From Ichthyophthirius multifiliis (taxonomy: Eukaryota; Ciliophora; Oligohymenophorea; Hymenostomatida): a DNA stretch of 64,000 nt. This document shows positions 38,313 through 51,945 of the stretch, one piece after another. Both the position numbers and the translations under genes were made by a program. A model generated the notes under the pieces. It was given only the letters and a program-made list of their open reading frames with translations, did no database searches and was not told the DNA's origin. The stretch is from the NCBI RefSeq assembly GCF_000220395.1, contig NW_004086406.1:1-64000 (forward strand), read 5' to 3'. Position 1 is the first letter of the stretch. Every line of letters starts with the position of its first letter.

Positions 38313-41300
38313 ATGAAAACGAGCAAATAATTTAATTTTAAAATACTAGGAAATAAATATTTAAAATACTTGAATTAAAAGATGTTTTATTTTAATATTA
38401 TTAAATAGTTAATATATAATTCTTATAATATATTTTAATAAAGGATAATATAAATGATGACATTATAATAGAAAAAATTACTAAATATCAAGAAAATATA
38501 TAATTATTAAATAAATAAATAAACATACTTACATAAAGGTTTTTTTTATAATAATTATTTATATTATTATATAAAAAATGCATTTTAATTTTTGATAGAT
38601 TAGAAAAAAATGATCAATTTAAAAATATTGAAGAGTAATATAAAAAGCTAGTTGATAAAAATTAAGATTTATAAATTTAAAATAGTAAATTATGTTCTAC
38701 ATATGAAGTAATTTTTTTATTACATTAAATATTAATTATAAATAAAAAATTTAAATTGAACATAATTAATAATATTTTTTTTTCTTTGATTAAATAATTT
38801 TTTCATATATTATTATTTTGCTTAATTTTTATTTTGATTTTATATTTCTTTAATTTATATTTTTAAAAAAGGAAAAATTAAAAATATTGAATGAATAAAT
38901 TGAATTATTAAATAAAAAAAATAATGATAATAACAAATAACAAGAAAATGAAAATAATTAATTGTAAAAAAATTAAAATTATTAATAATAATTAGAAATT
39001 GAAATTTCTTTATTAAAAAATCAAAACCAACTACTTTAATCACAAATAAATCAAAAAGAAGAAAAATAAGTAAAATTTTAATAAATAGAAATAGAAAGGG
39101 ACACTCTTTTATAAAGTGAAGAAACATTAAAAAAAGAAATAGAGTTAAAAATTTAAATTATTAAACATATTAATATTTTTTTAAAAAAGATTGGTTTCTA
39201 AATAAATGCAATAAATCAAAGATTAATAATTATAAAATGAATAAGATTATATGTTAAAATATTAAGAAAATTTAAAACAAATATAAGAATTTCATTTAAA
39301 ATAACAAAATGTAAAAATAAAATATACTTAAATATACCTATTTTTTTTTTTTTAAATTTATAAGATTTGTAATTAAGATTTGTTAAAAAAGCAATAAAAA
39401 ATAGCATAATTAAAAGAATAAAATGAAACACTAAATTAAAAAAATATAGATACAGTATTTAAAATAATGTAATAGAATGATTAATGTTAAATTTATTAAA
39501 TGTAATTAAAATAATAGTTAGCTTAAAATTAAGAGTATTCACAATAAATAGAAGACTATGAAGAGCAAATAACTAAAATCAAAGAATAAAATTAATAATT
39601 AATAAAATAACATAATGAAATTTAATCAAAAATTTTATTTATGGAATAAGAAAGCAATTAATAATAAATATAAATCGAAAAATTGAATAAACAAATAGAA
39701 AAAAAGAAAAAAAAAAATTAATAACAATAAGAAATTTTAGATTAATATTAATAGGAAAATTAAAACCTTAATTAAAAAATGAAAAACTTATTAATGGAAA
39801 ATGAAATATTGAAAAGGAACCAAAAAGTAGAAATAGAAAAGTTTAACATAAAAATAAAAGAAATCTAAATATAAAATGAAAAATTAAAAAGAGAAAATAA
39901 TTTAGAAATGACATTTATTCAGTAAGAATATGAATAAAAAATAGAAAGTTTAGTTTATAAATAAAAGTTTGAAATTGAAAAAGTGAAAAATATAATTAAA
40001 GATTAAGAAAAAATGTTTTTTGAAAAAAAAAATTAAATTGAAAAAGAATTTCTTAAATAAAAAAATTAAATTTTAGATGAATAAGAAAATGTCAAATAAT
40101 AAAAAAAAATTATAGAATTAGAAAAATAAAAAGTTTTAGCAAATTTCGAAGAATCAGTTTTAAATATGGAAAAGTATTTACTTATTTTTATTTTATTTTT
40201 TTGTTATTATATTTATATTTATATTTTTAGATTTAAATAAAAATAAGAATAAGCAATTATATCGTATAGAAAAATAATAAATGATTTAAAATAAAAAGTT
40301 GAAAAATAAGAGAAAACCATATAGGAATAAAATTTAAATAATGAAGATTTTTAAAAGAGTATTAATTTATTTAAATAAGAAAACATTAAAATATTATCTG
40401 AAGTTAATTTTTTATTTTATTAAATATATAATATTTATTTTTTTAGAATAAAAAACTTATATAAAAGCTTAAAAATGTATAAGATAATTTCTATGTTTCT
40501 CAAGACGAAATTAAGAAAACAGAAAAATTAAAATTATAACTATAATAAGAGGTTTTTTTAGTTTTTTTAATTTTTTTTAAAAAAAAATAATAGTAAGAAG
40601 TATAAAAATCAACTTAAATATTAAAATATAATAAATTATCTTAGTTCGAAAACCATTTAATACCTGGTATTTTTAATAAAAGTTTAATATATTTACATAT
40701 TTTGTTTTTATAGAGCTTAATAAAAAAATTGAAAACTAATAAATAGAGGTTAAGTTATTAAAAGATATGCTAAATTCTGTGAAAACAGTAATAAAAGTAA
40801 AAGATTAAGATTTATTAAGATACAAAATAAAAGTAAATTCACTTAAAAACGAAAATTTAAGCTTATTGAATGAAACTACACCTAATTCATAAAGTAATAG
40901 ATTAAAATCATAAAAATAATTAGATTAAAACAGTAGAAATACAGTTACAAAGTTAAAAAAATAAGTATAAAATCAGTAATATGTTGTAAACTATTAAACT
41001 TAGAATAAATAATATGAAAATTTATAAAGTATATAAATAATATATATAAAAAATATATTTTTTATTTATAAAATTTATATTTATTTACATTCAATTTAAT
41101 TAACACTATTATTATTTTATATTATTATATAAATTAATTTTAATAGACAATTATTAAGAAATGCCAAGTATAATTGAAAAGAAGAATAATTATGATGAGC
41201 AAATGAGCGAAATATTTTCTAAAAATGAAGTATGTTTTTATTTTAAATAAAAAATATATAAACTAAAATAATATTAATTATATAACTTAAATTTTTTTTA

Positions 41301-41799
41301 TAAAATTATATTTATTTAATTAAAAATATAATAAAAAGTTAAGTCTGCGAAAAATAAATGAGGATACAGATAATTACTTAAAAAATAATGATAAAGTTTT
41401 AGAAAATCAAAATGAAGAAGTTTAAAGTAGTGAGGAATAAATTAAAAATAAAAAAACTAAAATAAATATAGGTTAAATTAAAATTTTAAAATAAAATATT
41501 TAATAAAACTAAATAAAGTTAAAAAAAAAAATTCTAAAGAAAATATATAGCTGAAAAATTAAATTTAAGGACAAAATGATGAACATAATTAAAAAGATTA
41601 AGTTAAAGAATAAGTCAAAGAGAAATTAAAAAAAAAATATAATGAAAAAGAAGAAGAAGAAGAAGAAGAAGAAGAAAAAGAAGAAGAAGAAGAATAAGAA
41701 GAATAAGAAGAAGAAGAAGATGAATAAGAAGAAGAAGAAGAAAAAGAAAAAGAATAAGAAGAAGAAGAAGAAAAAGAAGAAGAAGAAGAAGAAAAAGAA

Positions 41800-41830
<31 letters not shown>

Positions 41831-42219
41831 AAGAAGAAAAAGAATAAGAAGAAGGATAAAAATAAGAATAAGAATAAGAATAAAAATAAGAATAAGAATA
41901 AAAATAAAAAAAATAAAAAATATAAAAATAAAAATAAAAATAAAAATAAGAATAAGAATAAGAATAAGAATAAGAATAAGAATAAGAATAAGAATAAGAA
42001 TAAGAATAAGAATAAGAATAAGAATAAGAATAAGAATAAGAATAAGAATAAGAATAAGAATAAGAATAAGAATAAGAATAAGAATAAGAATAAGAATAAG
42101 AATAAGAATAAGAATAAGAATAAGAATAAGAATAAGAATAAGAATAAGAATAAGAATAAGAATAAGAATAAGAATAAGAATAAGAAGAAGAAAATCAAGA
42201 TAAATAAATAGAAATATGA
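38313..42219 (+). CDS. Long coiled-coil protein ending in (Glu-Gln)n
   Basis: ATG 38313 (MKTSKQFNFKILGNKYLKYL), TGA 42217-42219. Many short introns interrupt a continuous heptad-type coiled coil: YQENIQLLNKQINILTQ, EKLKILNEQIELLNKKNND, IEISLLKNQNQLLQSQINQK, KIIELEKQKVLANFEESVLN and QQIEVKLLKDMLNSVKTVI. Intron borders are clear near 38393-38452, 38535-38600, 38708-38869, 40660-40712, 41032-41148 and 41230-41337. From 41644 the frame turns into poly-Glu with Lys/Gln, then 39 exact GAATAA units (Glu-Gln), then EEENQDKQIEI and stop. Length is more than 1000 residues. A filament or basal-body scaffold is plausible, but nothing proves it. The hydrophobic minus-strand ORF over 41626-42198 is a shadow. 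Confidence 0.82.
41644..42192 (+). repeat. GAA / GAATAA microsatellite, coding (poly-Glu then (EQ)39)
   Basis: 41644-41949 is an irregular mix of GAA, AAA and TAA triplets. 41950-42183 is 39 perfect copies of the hexamer GAATAA, followed by GAAGAAGAA. The phase is the same at both ends (codons start at positions 1 mod 3) and the last exon reads straight through to TGA, so the array is translated as Glu-Gln in the ciliate code. Confidence 0.95.
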
Positions 42220-42897
42220 ATAAAAATAAAATTCTAATTAATTAATATATTAATTAAAAATTATTTTTATTATTTTTTTCAGTAAAATAATATAAAAATT
42301 TAATAAATTTATTTAAAATAAAATATTATTTATAGTAAAAAGATATTATTTTATTTATATTATATTTTATATAAGATAAAAATAATATTTTAACTTCCTA
42401 GAAAAATTGATAGGCTAAAATAAAAATATATTAATTTATTTATTAATTGAAAATAATAATATTAAACAATTATATGTTAAATTTAAAAATTAATTTATAA
42501 TAGATATAAATGAATTATAATTTTTTAAAAAAATTAAATTTAAAAAGAATAAAAATTAATAATAATTAAAAAAATATAAAAAATTTAAAATAATATTTAA
42601 CATTAATAAAAAAGAAAATTATGTATATACATAAAAGAATATAACTTAGAATATAAATAATATGAATAAAAAAAAAAAATATCTAGAATAAAAAAATTAT
42701 ATATATTAATAAAGAAATAAATAAAAATTGAAATAAAAAAAATATATAAAAAATAAAAAAAATTACTTATTAATTTATTAATTTATTTATTTTTTTTTTT
42801 TTTTTTTTTGGTTTAAAAATTTTTAAATATTAATAAAAAATATATTTTTTAATAAAGATATGATATTTATATGTATCTACCACTTTATATATTTATA
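42220..42897. other. AT-rich convergent spacer
   Basis: A-rich then T-rich sequence between two convergent genes, with a T18 run near 42792-42810. Nothing else seen. Confidence 0.5.
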
Positions 42898-43914
42898 TCA
42901 ATTTAATACAGGTCTAACAAATGTATTTCTTTTGGTTTTTATTTTAGAAAACTATCTTTATTTGCAGACTTCAAAAGCTTCAAGTTATTTTTAAACATCC
43001 TTTATTCTTGCTTCTTTAATCCACCACATTGGATCAGCTTCTAAAAATTCTTTAAATAAGCTTTTATATGGAGAATTTGAGAAAAGGTTTAGAATAAATT
43101 CATTGTTCAAACTTTATGTTGAGAAATAAGCATTAAATTCATCAAAAAATTATTTATTTTTGCTATGGTTCTTATTAACTACCCTTCTAAAGCCTTTAAG
43201 GATATTTTTTGTATAATTACTATTATTTTATTATTACTTTTCGATTTAATTTTTATTATTTAATTAATCTTCTTCAGATTTTTGAGATGAATTCTTCTAT
43301 TTATTTATATTATTTGAATTGGCCTTTTTTTATTTTTTTAATTATTAACTTTTTTTATAAGTATTCTAAAAATTAGATTCATTTTAGTTTTCTCCATTTT
43401 CAAATTCATTGCTGTTTTCTTCTATATCTTCTTCCTTTATTTAAATATCTTGAGAATTATTTTTATCTTATTCCAAATTGTTTTAATTTTTGAGATTATT
43501 TTAGCTACTTTTTTAGTTATATACTTATCCATTACTTTCATTATCATTATGGTTGTATCCCTTATCTTAAATAAATGAATAATCAGTCTAAGTTTATTTT
43601 GTGTTTTGGTTTAATTATTAAAGTTTCTTTAGTTCACCATTTTAGCATTAATGACATTTACTCTAAAATAAATTCTAGTCAGTCATTTAACTTAGCAAAT
43701 TTATATTCGGTAAAGTTTGTTAAAGCATTAAATATTGCATGTGTTATTGATATAATGGCAACACAAAATTTTAAAAAGTTTAATTCAAATTGTTTTAGTT
43801 TTACATATTAGTTTAAACTTAAGGCACTTACTTTGTCGATTATTACTGAGTGGGTTCTGAATTTTTTTAAGAATCTTCATTTTATTAACTTTGAGTATTT
43901 AATTGTTCTTCCAT
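42898..43914 (-). CDS. Q/N-rich protein with a conserved-looking C-terminus, unrecognised
   Basis: A clean intronless frame of 338 residues from ATG 43914 (MEEQLNTQSQQNEDSQKNSE) to TGA 42898-42900. The N-terminal half is Gln/Asn-rich with a Cys/His pair (QSKCHQCQNGELKK) that could be half of a zinc knuckle. The middle is acidic then basic. The last ~100 residues are globular: NYTKNILKGFRRVVNKNHSK, FFDEFNAYFSTQSLNNEFIL, SPYKSLFKEFLEADPMWWIK, EARIKDVQKQLEAFEVC. Unlike its neighbours it needs no phase change. Family not recognised. Confidence 0.82.
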
Positions 43915-46900
43915 TTTTTATTGTTTTGATTAAGTTTTTTTTTTTTTTAGTTTTTTAAGTTTTTTTTTTTAAGTTCTTATTTTTTTTTTATTTTTTAATT
44001 ATTTTAATTTTTTTGATATTGATTTTTTTTTTGATAATTTATTTATTTATTTTTAATTTTTTTTCTTCATTTTTTTAATTTTTTGTTTTTTTGAGGTATA
44101 TGTATGATAAAACTATTTATTATAACATAAAGTATACAGAAAAAGAAAAAAAAAATAAGTGATTTAAATTTAAAAAATTTATTATATAATAAAAAAATTT
44201 AATATACAAAAAATAAAAAAGGAATTCGCAAATAAATATTTTTAAAAAATAAATATAAAAATAATTGAATATAATATAAATAGCCTGAAAAATACATAAT
44301 ATAAATGAAAAACTACAATATATTAAATTTAATAAGTATTTTCTATAGTATATTTTTTATAAACTATATAAGTTCATTTTATATGAGCTATATCTTATTT
44401 AGTTTAACTTATGTATTTAAATAATACACTTAAAACGATTTAAATATGTTTTTTAAAATAAAGGTTAAATTAATATATGTAATGAAAATTATTTAAAAAT
44501 TTATGTTATAGTTTAATGTTTACTTTTTTATTTTATTTTAAATATTTTTAAAAAAATAATGTTATTCACTTAATAAAAATAATAAAATATATATTTGAAT
44601 AAAAAATTAAATGTATAAAATAAATATTTAAAATTAGATTATTATTATCAAACAATAATTATTAATAATTTTAAATTTTATATTTTAAATATATATAATA
44701 AATACCTATTTCGTATATATTATAAAATAAAAATACTAATACTGAATTTCATAATTTAAAATAGGTTTTATTAAATTAATTTTTTTGATTTTGTTTTTAA
44801 TTATATTTTTATTCTAGCATTACAATATAATTGATTTAATATATATTATTAAATCAAAGAAAATAATAATATTATAAAAATTAATATAAAGATTTATTTA
44901 AAAATAAATACAATTATTTAGAACAATTTTCAAAATTATTTGATTTTATATATATTAAATATTATTTTACATTTAAAATATAAAAATAGTTAAAAATATT
45001 ATATTTCAGCTATTGTTAATTAAAATAAAAATTTAAAAATAATTTTAATATTTTGTTGAGATAAATTTACATCTAACTTGACAATAAAAATATTTTATAA
45101 ATTAATTTTATTTTATTATGATTAATAATAAATAAATATATTTTGTCATCAAATGTGTTAAATATTAGTATATTATTATAAAATAATATATTTTTAATCA
45201 TTAATTTATGAATATATTTTAATATGTATTATTTATAACATTTGAAACTATAAAAATAGTTAATTTTATTTAAAATATATTTTTAATTATTATTCATAAA
45301 ATTTTTTAAGTATGAAACTATAACATTTTATTTTAATTTTTTATATTTATTATCTAAACATTAAATTATTAAATTTATATAATTTTTATTATTCTTGATT
45401 ATTTAATTCGCCATTAAAATTTTTTAAAGGAATTATTCAGAATATATAATATATATATATAAGTAGAATTTGATAGTAATTTTAGCATAAGTCATTTAAT
45501 TTTAGAATTAAAAATATTCATTAAAATCTTTAACTAATTGCTAATTTTCTTAATAAATTTTATAAAAAATCGTCTAAATAATTTCAGAGTATTTTACAAA
45601 AATTAATATTTTTTATATTTATTTCATTTTCTTATAATAATTATATCTTAGAAAATATAATAAAAATAATATTATGAAAAAAAAAAAAAAAAATAATATA
45701 TATATTAAAATAATTATATAATTAAAACAATATAGAAATATTTTATTTTTTATTAAATTATTTACTTTTTTTCTTTTATTGAATTCGTTAATAAAGTTAT
45801 GTTTTTTCTATTATTTTAAATATTTTTTATTCGAAATTATTCATTCTTTATATATTTTATATATTTCTCTTTTGATATCATTAAAATTTAAATATTTACT
45901 TTAATTACATATTCTATTTTTTCTCATTCAATTTATTTTATTAAATTGCCTTGTTTATTTATATTTAAAAAATTAGTTAAATAGTACTTTGTATTTAGTC
46001 TAAATATAATATATTATACCTTTCTTATTTTAATATTATAATGTTTTTAATTTACATTAAAAATATACAATAATTATTATTTAAATTTTAAAAGTTTTAA
46101 AGTATATCTTTTGAAATTAAATATTCGATCTTTTTAATTTGGATGCAATATTTATAGGTAATATGAATATAATAAATTAGTATTTGTATATAGTTAAGGA
46201 TTCAGAAAACTCTATACAAGCTTATTATCTTAACTTATTTCAAAACATTATTAGTAATCATATATCTTAATTTTTTAATTTTTTTTAATATAAACCTTAA
46301 TTAAGTTTTTAATTTAAATAGGTTTTATAATTAATTGTAAAAATATGATTTTCATAAAGTATTAAGATGAAAATTAAATACATATAAAATAATTTAAAAG
46401 AAACAATTAATTATAATAAACAAATAATTTTTATTTAATTGAATTTATTATTTTTTTATTTTAACTTTATATCTTTTAAAATATATATTTATTTTATTTT
46501 TTTAAAGATTTAAATAATAATTATTTGAAATACATATATTTATAATAATTTTTCTATTAATATTTATACTCTTTTATAAATTAATTTTTATTTCTTTGTA
46601 TAATAATGATTATAATATATATTAATATATTTAATTTATTTATTAAAGCTATATTAAAATAATGACGTAATATATTTTATCAATTTTATGATACAAAAAA
46701 TATGAAAAATTAAACAGCTATTTCAAAATTTTATATTTCATTAATATTTTAATTTTAATTTTTAAAAGTTTATTTTTATAGAGGAATTTTAACTAATAAA
46801 AATATAAAATTTTGATTTATTAAGAAAAAAGTAATAATATAAATATGCAAAAAGTCAATAAAGATTAATAATAAAAATATGATTTAAACATTATAGGAAT

Positions 46901-47445
46901 TTATATATAAATTAAAAAAAAAAACTTATTTTTAATTTTTTATTAATTACATAATAAATTTTTAATTATAATTTAATAAAATATATATTCTTTATATATT
47001 TATATTATTATAAAATATACTAGAAAAAAATTTTTATTTTAAATCTATTAATTATTAATATTAAAATTATATATAATATTATATTTTGTTATAAATAAAA
47101 AATAAAATAAATAAAGATTATAAATATTTATTTTTTATAAACATTAAAAACTATTTAATGATATAATAAATATTTTTTATATAGTTAATATATTCATGTA
47201 CATATAGTTAAAATTTTTAAATTTTTATGTTTCTTATGCCATTTATAAAACAAATTAAATGATTTTTTTTATTTTTATTATCATTTTAAATAATGAACAA
47301 CAAATAATATATTTTTTAAAAAGTTAAATATTAACATGTATTAATTTCTAATAAAAATATTAATTAATTTCTTAAAAACTGTAACTTATTTCAAAATTAA
47401 AAAATATATATATATATTTTTAAATATAAAAAGCATAATATATAT
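43915..47445. other. 3.5-kb AT-rich spacer, no gene recognised
   Basis: The first ~190 bases are T-rich low-complexity (long T runs with G/A interruptions) just upstream of the Q/N-rich gene. The rest is A/T mixture. The only slightly richer patch is about 46100-46260, whose minus reading (ITNNVLKQVKIISLYRVF then TGA) is too short to claim. It is the longest gene-free stretch of the window. Confidence 0.5.
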
Positions 47446-48886
47446 ATGGCTTCAAACGATACAAGATATATTTTTGTGGTAGAATGGTACGATAAAGCAG
47501 CTTCCTTAGTCCGTACTTATAATCTGACATATTTTACACACGATAAATCTATAGAAATGGTAATAATAAGCAAAAAAAAATTATTTATATAACTTAGTCA
47601 TTAATTTTCCTTTTTATTTTCAAAAGTATGATTTAAAAAATAAAAGAGTATTTTTAAAAAGAAATGAATTTCCAATGGATGAAAAAGAGTTTTATTTAGG
47701 AAATTTAATAACAGTATTTTCTCGTTAATTAAAAATTGTAGATTTTGCAGATGTATTTACTCGCTAAAGATTTTAAGAAGCTAAATAAAGGTTTTTTTGT
47801 TTTTAAATAAAATAATTTTAAATATTTATAATAAAAGAACATTCGCTATGATAAAACCAGATGCATATAATCATTTGGGAAAAATAATCTCAAAAATAGA
47901 AGAATCTAGTCTTTTAATAGCAAATATGAAAATGACAAAATTTTCCATATAAGATGCACAAGGTTTATTTTTAAAGGAATAAATATGTATATTTATTAAA
48001 AAAATAAGAGTTTTACGCTGAACATAAAGGTAAACCTTTTTATGAAACTTTAACAAACTTCATGAGTAGTGATTTTATAGTTGGATTTGAATTAGTAGGT
48101 GAAAACGCAATAAAAATATGGAGGGAACTTTTGGGACCAACAAATAGTTTAGTTGCAAAAGAATAAGCCCCGAATAGTATTAGAGGACTTTTTGGAACTG
48201 ATGGAACGAAAAATGCATGCCATGGAAGTGATTCACGTATTTAAATAAAAAAAAAAAATTGATTAAAATAAATAATAGCAAATAGTGCATTTAGAGAATT
48301 AAACTTTTTTTTTTCTGAAAAATCTCAATTATAAACTACTGCTATTTTCAATAATTGTACTTGCTGTGTTATAAAGCCTCATATTGTAAAAAGCAGATAA
48401 GTAGGCTAAATTATTGATTATATCTTAAGAGAAGGATATGAGATTTCTGCTCTATAAACTTTTACTTTAGATCTACCTTCTGCTGAAGAATTTTATGACG
48501 TCTATAGAGTAATTTATTAATTTTCTATTAACTTAAATATTAATATGTTTTTTTTTTTATTTCTCTTTAATAGGGTGTAGTTCCTGAATTTAATAGTTTA
48601 GCTGAACATCTTACCTCGGGTATGTGTGTTGCCCTTGAAGTTAGACAAGAAAATGTAGTTAGTAGCTTTAGGTAATTATGTGGACCTCATGATCCTGAAA
48701 TTGGTAAGGTAATCTGCGAAAATACAATTAGATCAAAGTTTGGTATTGATAGGGTTAGAAATGGAGTTCATTGCACTGATTTAGAAGAAGATGGAATTTT
48801 AGAAGTAATTTTATATATTTAATTTATTAATTTATTTATTATAATTTTGATAGGTTGAATACTTTTTTAATATTTTATAAAAATGA
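47446..48886 (+). CDS. NME7: NME7-type protein: DM10 + two nucleoside-diphosphate-kinase domains
   Basis: Axonemal doublet protein and, in animals, a gamma-tubulin-ring-complex activator. ATG 47446 opens a DM10 domain ([60 protein letters not shown]). NDK domain 1 follows: [58 protein letters not shown], with the catalytic His in [12 protein letters not shown] domain 2: [57 protein letters not shown] and [16 protein letters not shown] with its own His, then VEYFFNIL. Stop TGA 48884-48886. Introns include 47560-47626 and others of about 45-55 bases near 47790, 47963, 48230, 48510 and 48806. Domain order and length (~370) match human NME7. Confidence 0.97.
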
Positions 48887-49059
48887 ATTTATTATTTATT
48901 TATTAAATTAGAACATATATAATTTAATTTTTATATTTTTTAATACAACTATTTATTTATTATTTTTATTTTATAAAAATTGCTATTATTGAAGATGCTT
49001 TATTTTAATTTTTTATTTTATAAATAATAAAATAAAAATAATAATAATAATATTAAAAA

Positions 49060-49554
49060 ATGTCAATTAAATAATCTTTTAAACCTTTATTTTAATAATT
49101 TGTAAACCATAAAAACCTCCTGAATACTTTTGCATATTCAATATATTAAAAATTTGAACTTATAGAAGAAAGTCATGAATTATTAACAAATGATAATTAA
49201 ATTTTATTAAAATATACAGTCCCTTAAAATTTATGTAATTTCTTCGGTGTAGTTCACGGAGGAGCATTAGCTACTTTAGTTGATTGTTCGACTACTTTGG
49301 CAATTTTAAAAAAAGATTAATTTAAAAGGTTAACTACAACAATTGAAATATCCTAGCACTGTTTAAATCCTTGTAATTCAGGCGAAGAAATATTTATAAG
49401 GGCAGAATGTTTAAAAATGGGTAAGAATATCGCTTTTGCATAGTCAGAAATTTTTAATTCGTCAGGGAAAAAATTAGCTGTTTAAGGAAGATAATCAAAA
49501 CTAGTTTTACCTAAATCTTGGGAAAACTAACCTCTTCCAAAAGAAAAAATATGA
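49060..49554 (+). CDS. Hotdog-fold acyl-CoA thioesterase (PaaI/ACOT13-like)
   Basis: Intronless, 164 residues, ATG 49060 (MSIKQSFKPLFQQFVNHKNL), TGA 49552-49554. The active-site region NFFGVVHGGALATLVDCSTT is the classic thioesterase signature (N..G.vHGG..atl.D). The following strands read LTTTIEISQHCLNPCNSGEE and IFIRAECLKMGKNIAFAQSE. Such enzymes hydrolyse acyl-CoA, and ACOT13 sits at mitochondria. No targeting signal is certain here. It begins 173 bases downstream of NME7 in the same orientation. Confidence 0.92.
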
Positions 49555-49963
49555 AAAAATATAAAATAAAACTTAAATAAATAAAATAAAATTTAAAAAT
49601 GTATCCTTTTTTTAATTATTTATAATTTTTATAAATAAATATTAAATTTGATATACATAATTTTTCATTTTACATAAAATCATAAAATAAATTTTATTTT
49701 TATTTTAAGTTTATCCCCAAATTTATTTTAAATATTAATTTCATTTTTTTTTAATTTTGATTATTTTTTATATAAAATAAGATTTACTATTATGTCATAA
49801 TTGTTTAAAAATAAAAAAAAATTAAGTTTTTAATTTTCAATAAAAAATTAAAACAAATATTTTATAGTATGAAAAGTAAATTAAAAAAAAAAAAACTATA
49901 AAATTTAATATACAAAAAATAAAAATATATTATTTAATTTTACATTTCCAATATTTTTTATAG

Positions 49964-51640
49964 ATTATTTATGTAAAATAGTAAATGGTACAAAAAATAG
50001 ATTTAAAGTAAATTTATTTAATTTTAATTTGACATATATATGCTCTCGTTTAATTATAATTTATTTTCCTACATCTGGATTAGAAATATTATATAAAAAA
50101 AATTATAATGTAGTTTTTATAGAAACTATAGTAAAATAAATTTTCAATCCTAAAAAAAAACTTAAAGGTTTAAAAAATGATTAAAAAGCACATCAGAATA
50201 ATTATTTAATATTTAATTTTATGATAGAAAATATGACTATTTCTAATTTTAAGTAAAATAATTTTTTATTGTAATAAATAGTAATCTAAAAAAAAATAGG
50301 TTAAAAATTATGAAATAGTAGATAATAATTCTCCTTCTATGGAAATATATTTATTATATGCAAGGAAATACATAATATTAATAAAATATTGTAATAATAT
50401 ATTGAGTTAGCAGGGAAGGGTAAAACTTGATCAATCATTATACTCAGTGCGAATTCATATTTCTTAAGAAATAATCTATTAGGCTAAAAAATATTCTACA
50501 AAGAAGGATTAAGAGTAAGTTAGCCTTGCTAGATTCGATATGTTTACTATTAAATTAAATATTAATAGAATAAAATCTTTATCTAAAATAAAAACTATAG
50601 ATATTATATAATTCATTGAAAAAATAGAATTTAATGATGATGCTAATAGACCATTTTTTAATTATATTGCATCGAAAATAAATAATTAATATTTTTTACC
50701 AAGAAAACTATTTTCAAATAGTAAAAGTTTGAAGATAATAGCAATTAATTAAAAATTGGATTCAAATAAGCATAAATAAACAAAATTTTATGGAGGTGTT
50801 TTATTAAAAATAAATAATAATGGTTTTTATTATATTTTATAAATAAATATTATTTATTTTTATAAAGGAGCATTGTCAAAATACCAACATTATAAAATTC
50901 AATGCCTTTTATTCAAGTGTTCTTTAATTTAAAATTTTAGAATTATAACATAGTTAAATTGAAAAATTTAAGATTTACAAAAGAATTTATATTTAAGTTA
51001 AAAATAATATTAATAATTAATTAATATTTTATAAGAAAAAAAATTAATAATATTAATTTTACGGATTGTAATTTTTATGATTATACCTATTAAAAATCTC
51101 TTTTTTAAAAAAAAGAGAAAAATAATTTATTAAATTCTAAATGTTTTTTTTTATATAAAATTATATTTATACTTTATCCAACTAATATAAAGAATTATAA
51201 AAAGATTCATAGACTCGAAAATATATAATATTGATTATATTCTTAATTACACAAAATAATAGCATATATTTAATATTTTTAAATTAGATATAATAGAACT
51301 TTTCAATTACTTTAAAAGTAAAAAAAAAGCAGATTTAATCAATATATGTATAAATAATTTATTAGCAATTTAATATAATGCTACATTTTAAATACTGTTA
51401 AAACTAATTAAGAAAGTGAAAAAATATAAAAGATAAAAATTTAGATGATTATCTCTCTGATGATACTTGTGATGTACATTATTAATTAGAAAGAAAAATT
51501 CTTAATGCAGCTTATATTTTTGAAAATAATAAAAAAAATATTAATGGAATTTTAATTAAAACTGTAAATAAAATACATAAATATAATTTCTTTATTAATA
51601 TGAAAATAACTTAAATATATAAGCATATATTTTTTAAATT
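49964..51640 (+). pseudogene. PTEN-like phosphatase/C2 pseudogene
   Basis: In pieces spread over the three + frames I can follow a PTEN-family protein. First NRFKVNLFNFNLTYICSRLI with YFPTSGLEILYKKNYNVV, which matches the PTEN start (..NLDLTYI..rii..gFP..g.E.lYrn). Then NNSPSMEIYLLYARKYI, the 'D.N.P' segment. Next, in another frame, the P-loop ELAGKGKT followed by an in-frame TGA where Gly is expected, then SIIILSANSYFLRNN and QIRYVYYQIKY. Finally, in a third frame, C2-like DDANRPFFNYIASKINNQYF and FYGGVLLKINNNG. The catalytic Cys and Arg of the CX5R loop (normally HCxAGKGRTG) are replaced. The TGA, at least two phase changes and lost catalytic residues together argue for a dead gene. The last part (DDYLSDDTCDVHYQLERKIL, near 51460) may belong to it or to another relic. 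Confidence 0.65.
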
Positions 51641-51945
51641 TATTAAAATAAAGAAATCTTTAAATTTAATTATATATAAATTACTTTAAAATATTCTTAT
51701 GTTTTTTTATAAAAGTTTATTTATTAAATATTAATAATTCATTAAACATTTATATTTTTTTTTGTTGTAATGTATGAATAAAAATTTATTATCATTTGAA
51801 AACCATTTATTAATTTAAAGAAATAATAAATAAATTAAAAATATATTATTAATATTTATATAATCATTTAATTTACATTAAATTTAAATATATTAATAAT
51901 AATTAAAAAAAATATAAGTATTAATAAATTTTAACGAAAAAAAAA

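Noticed and set aside
41626-42198. 190-codon minus-strand Phe/Leu ORF and 189-codon + Lys/Asn ORF over the repeat
   Set aside because: Shadows of the GAATAA array; the coding phase is Glu-Gln in continuity with the upstream exon.
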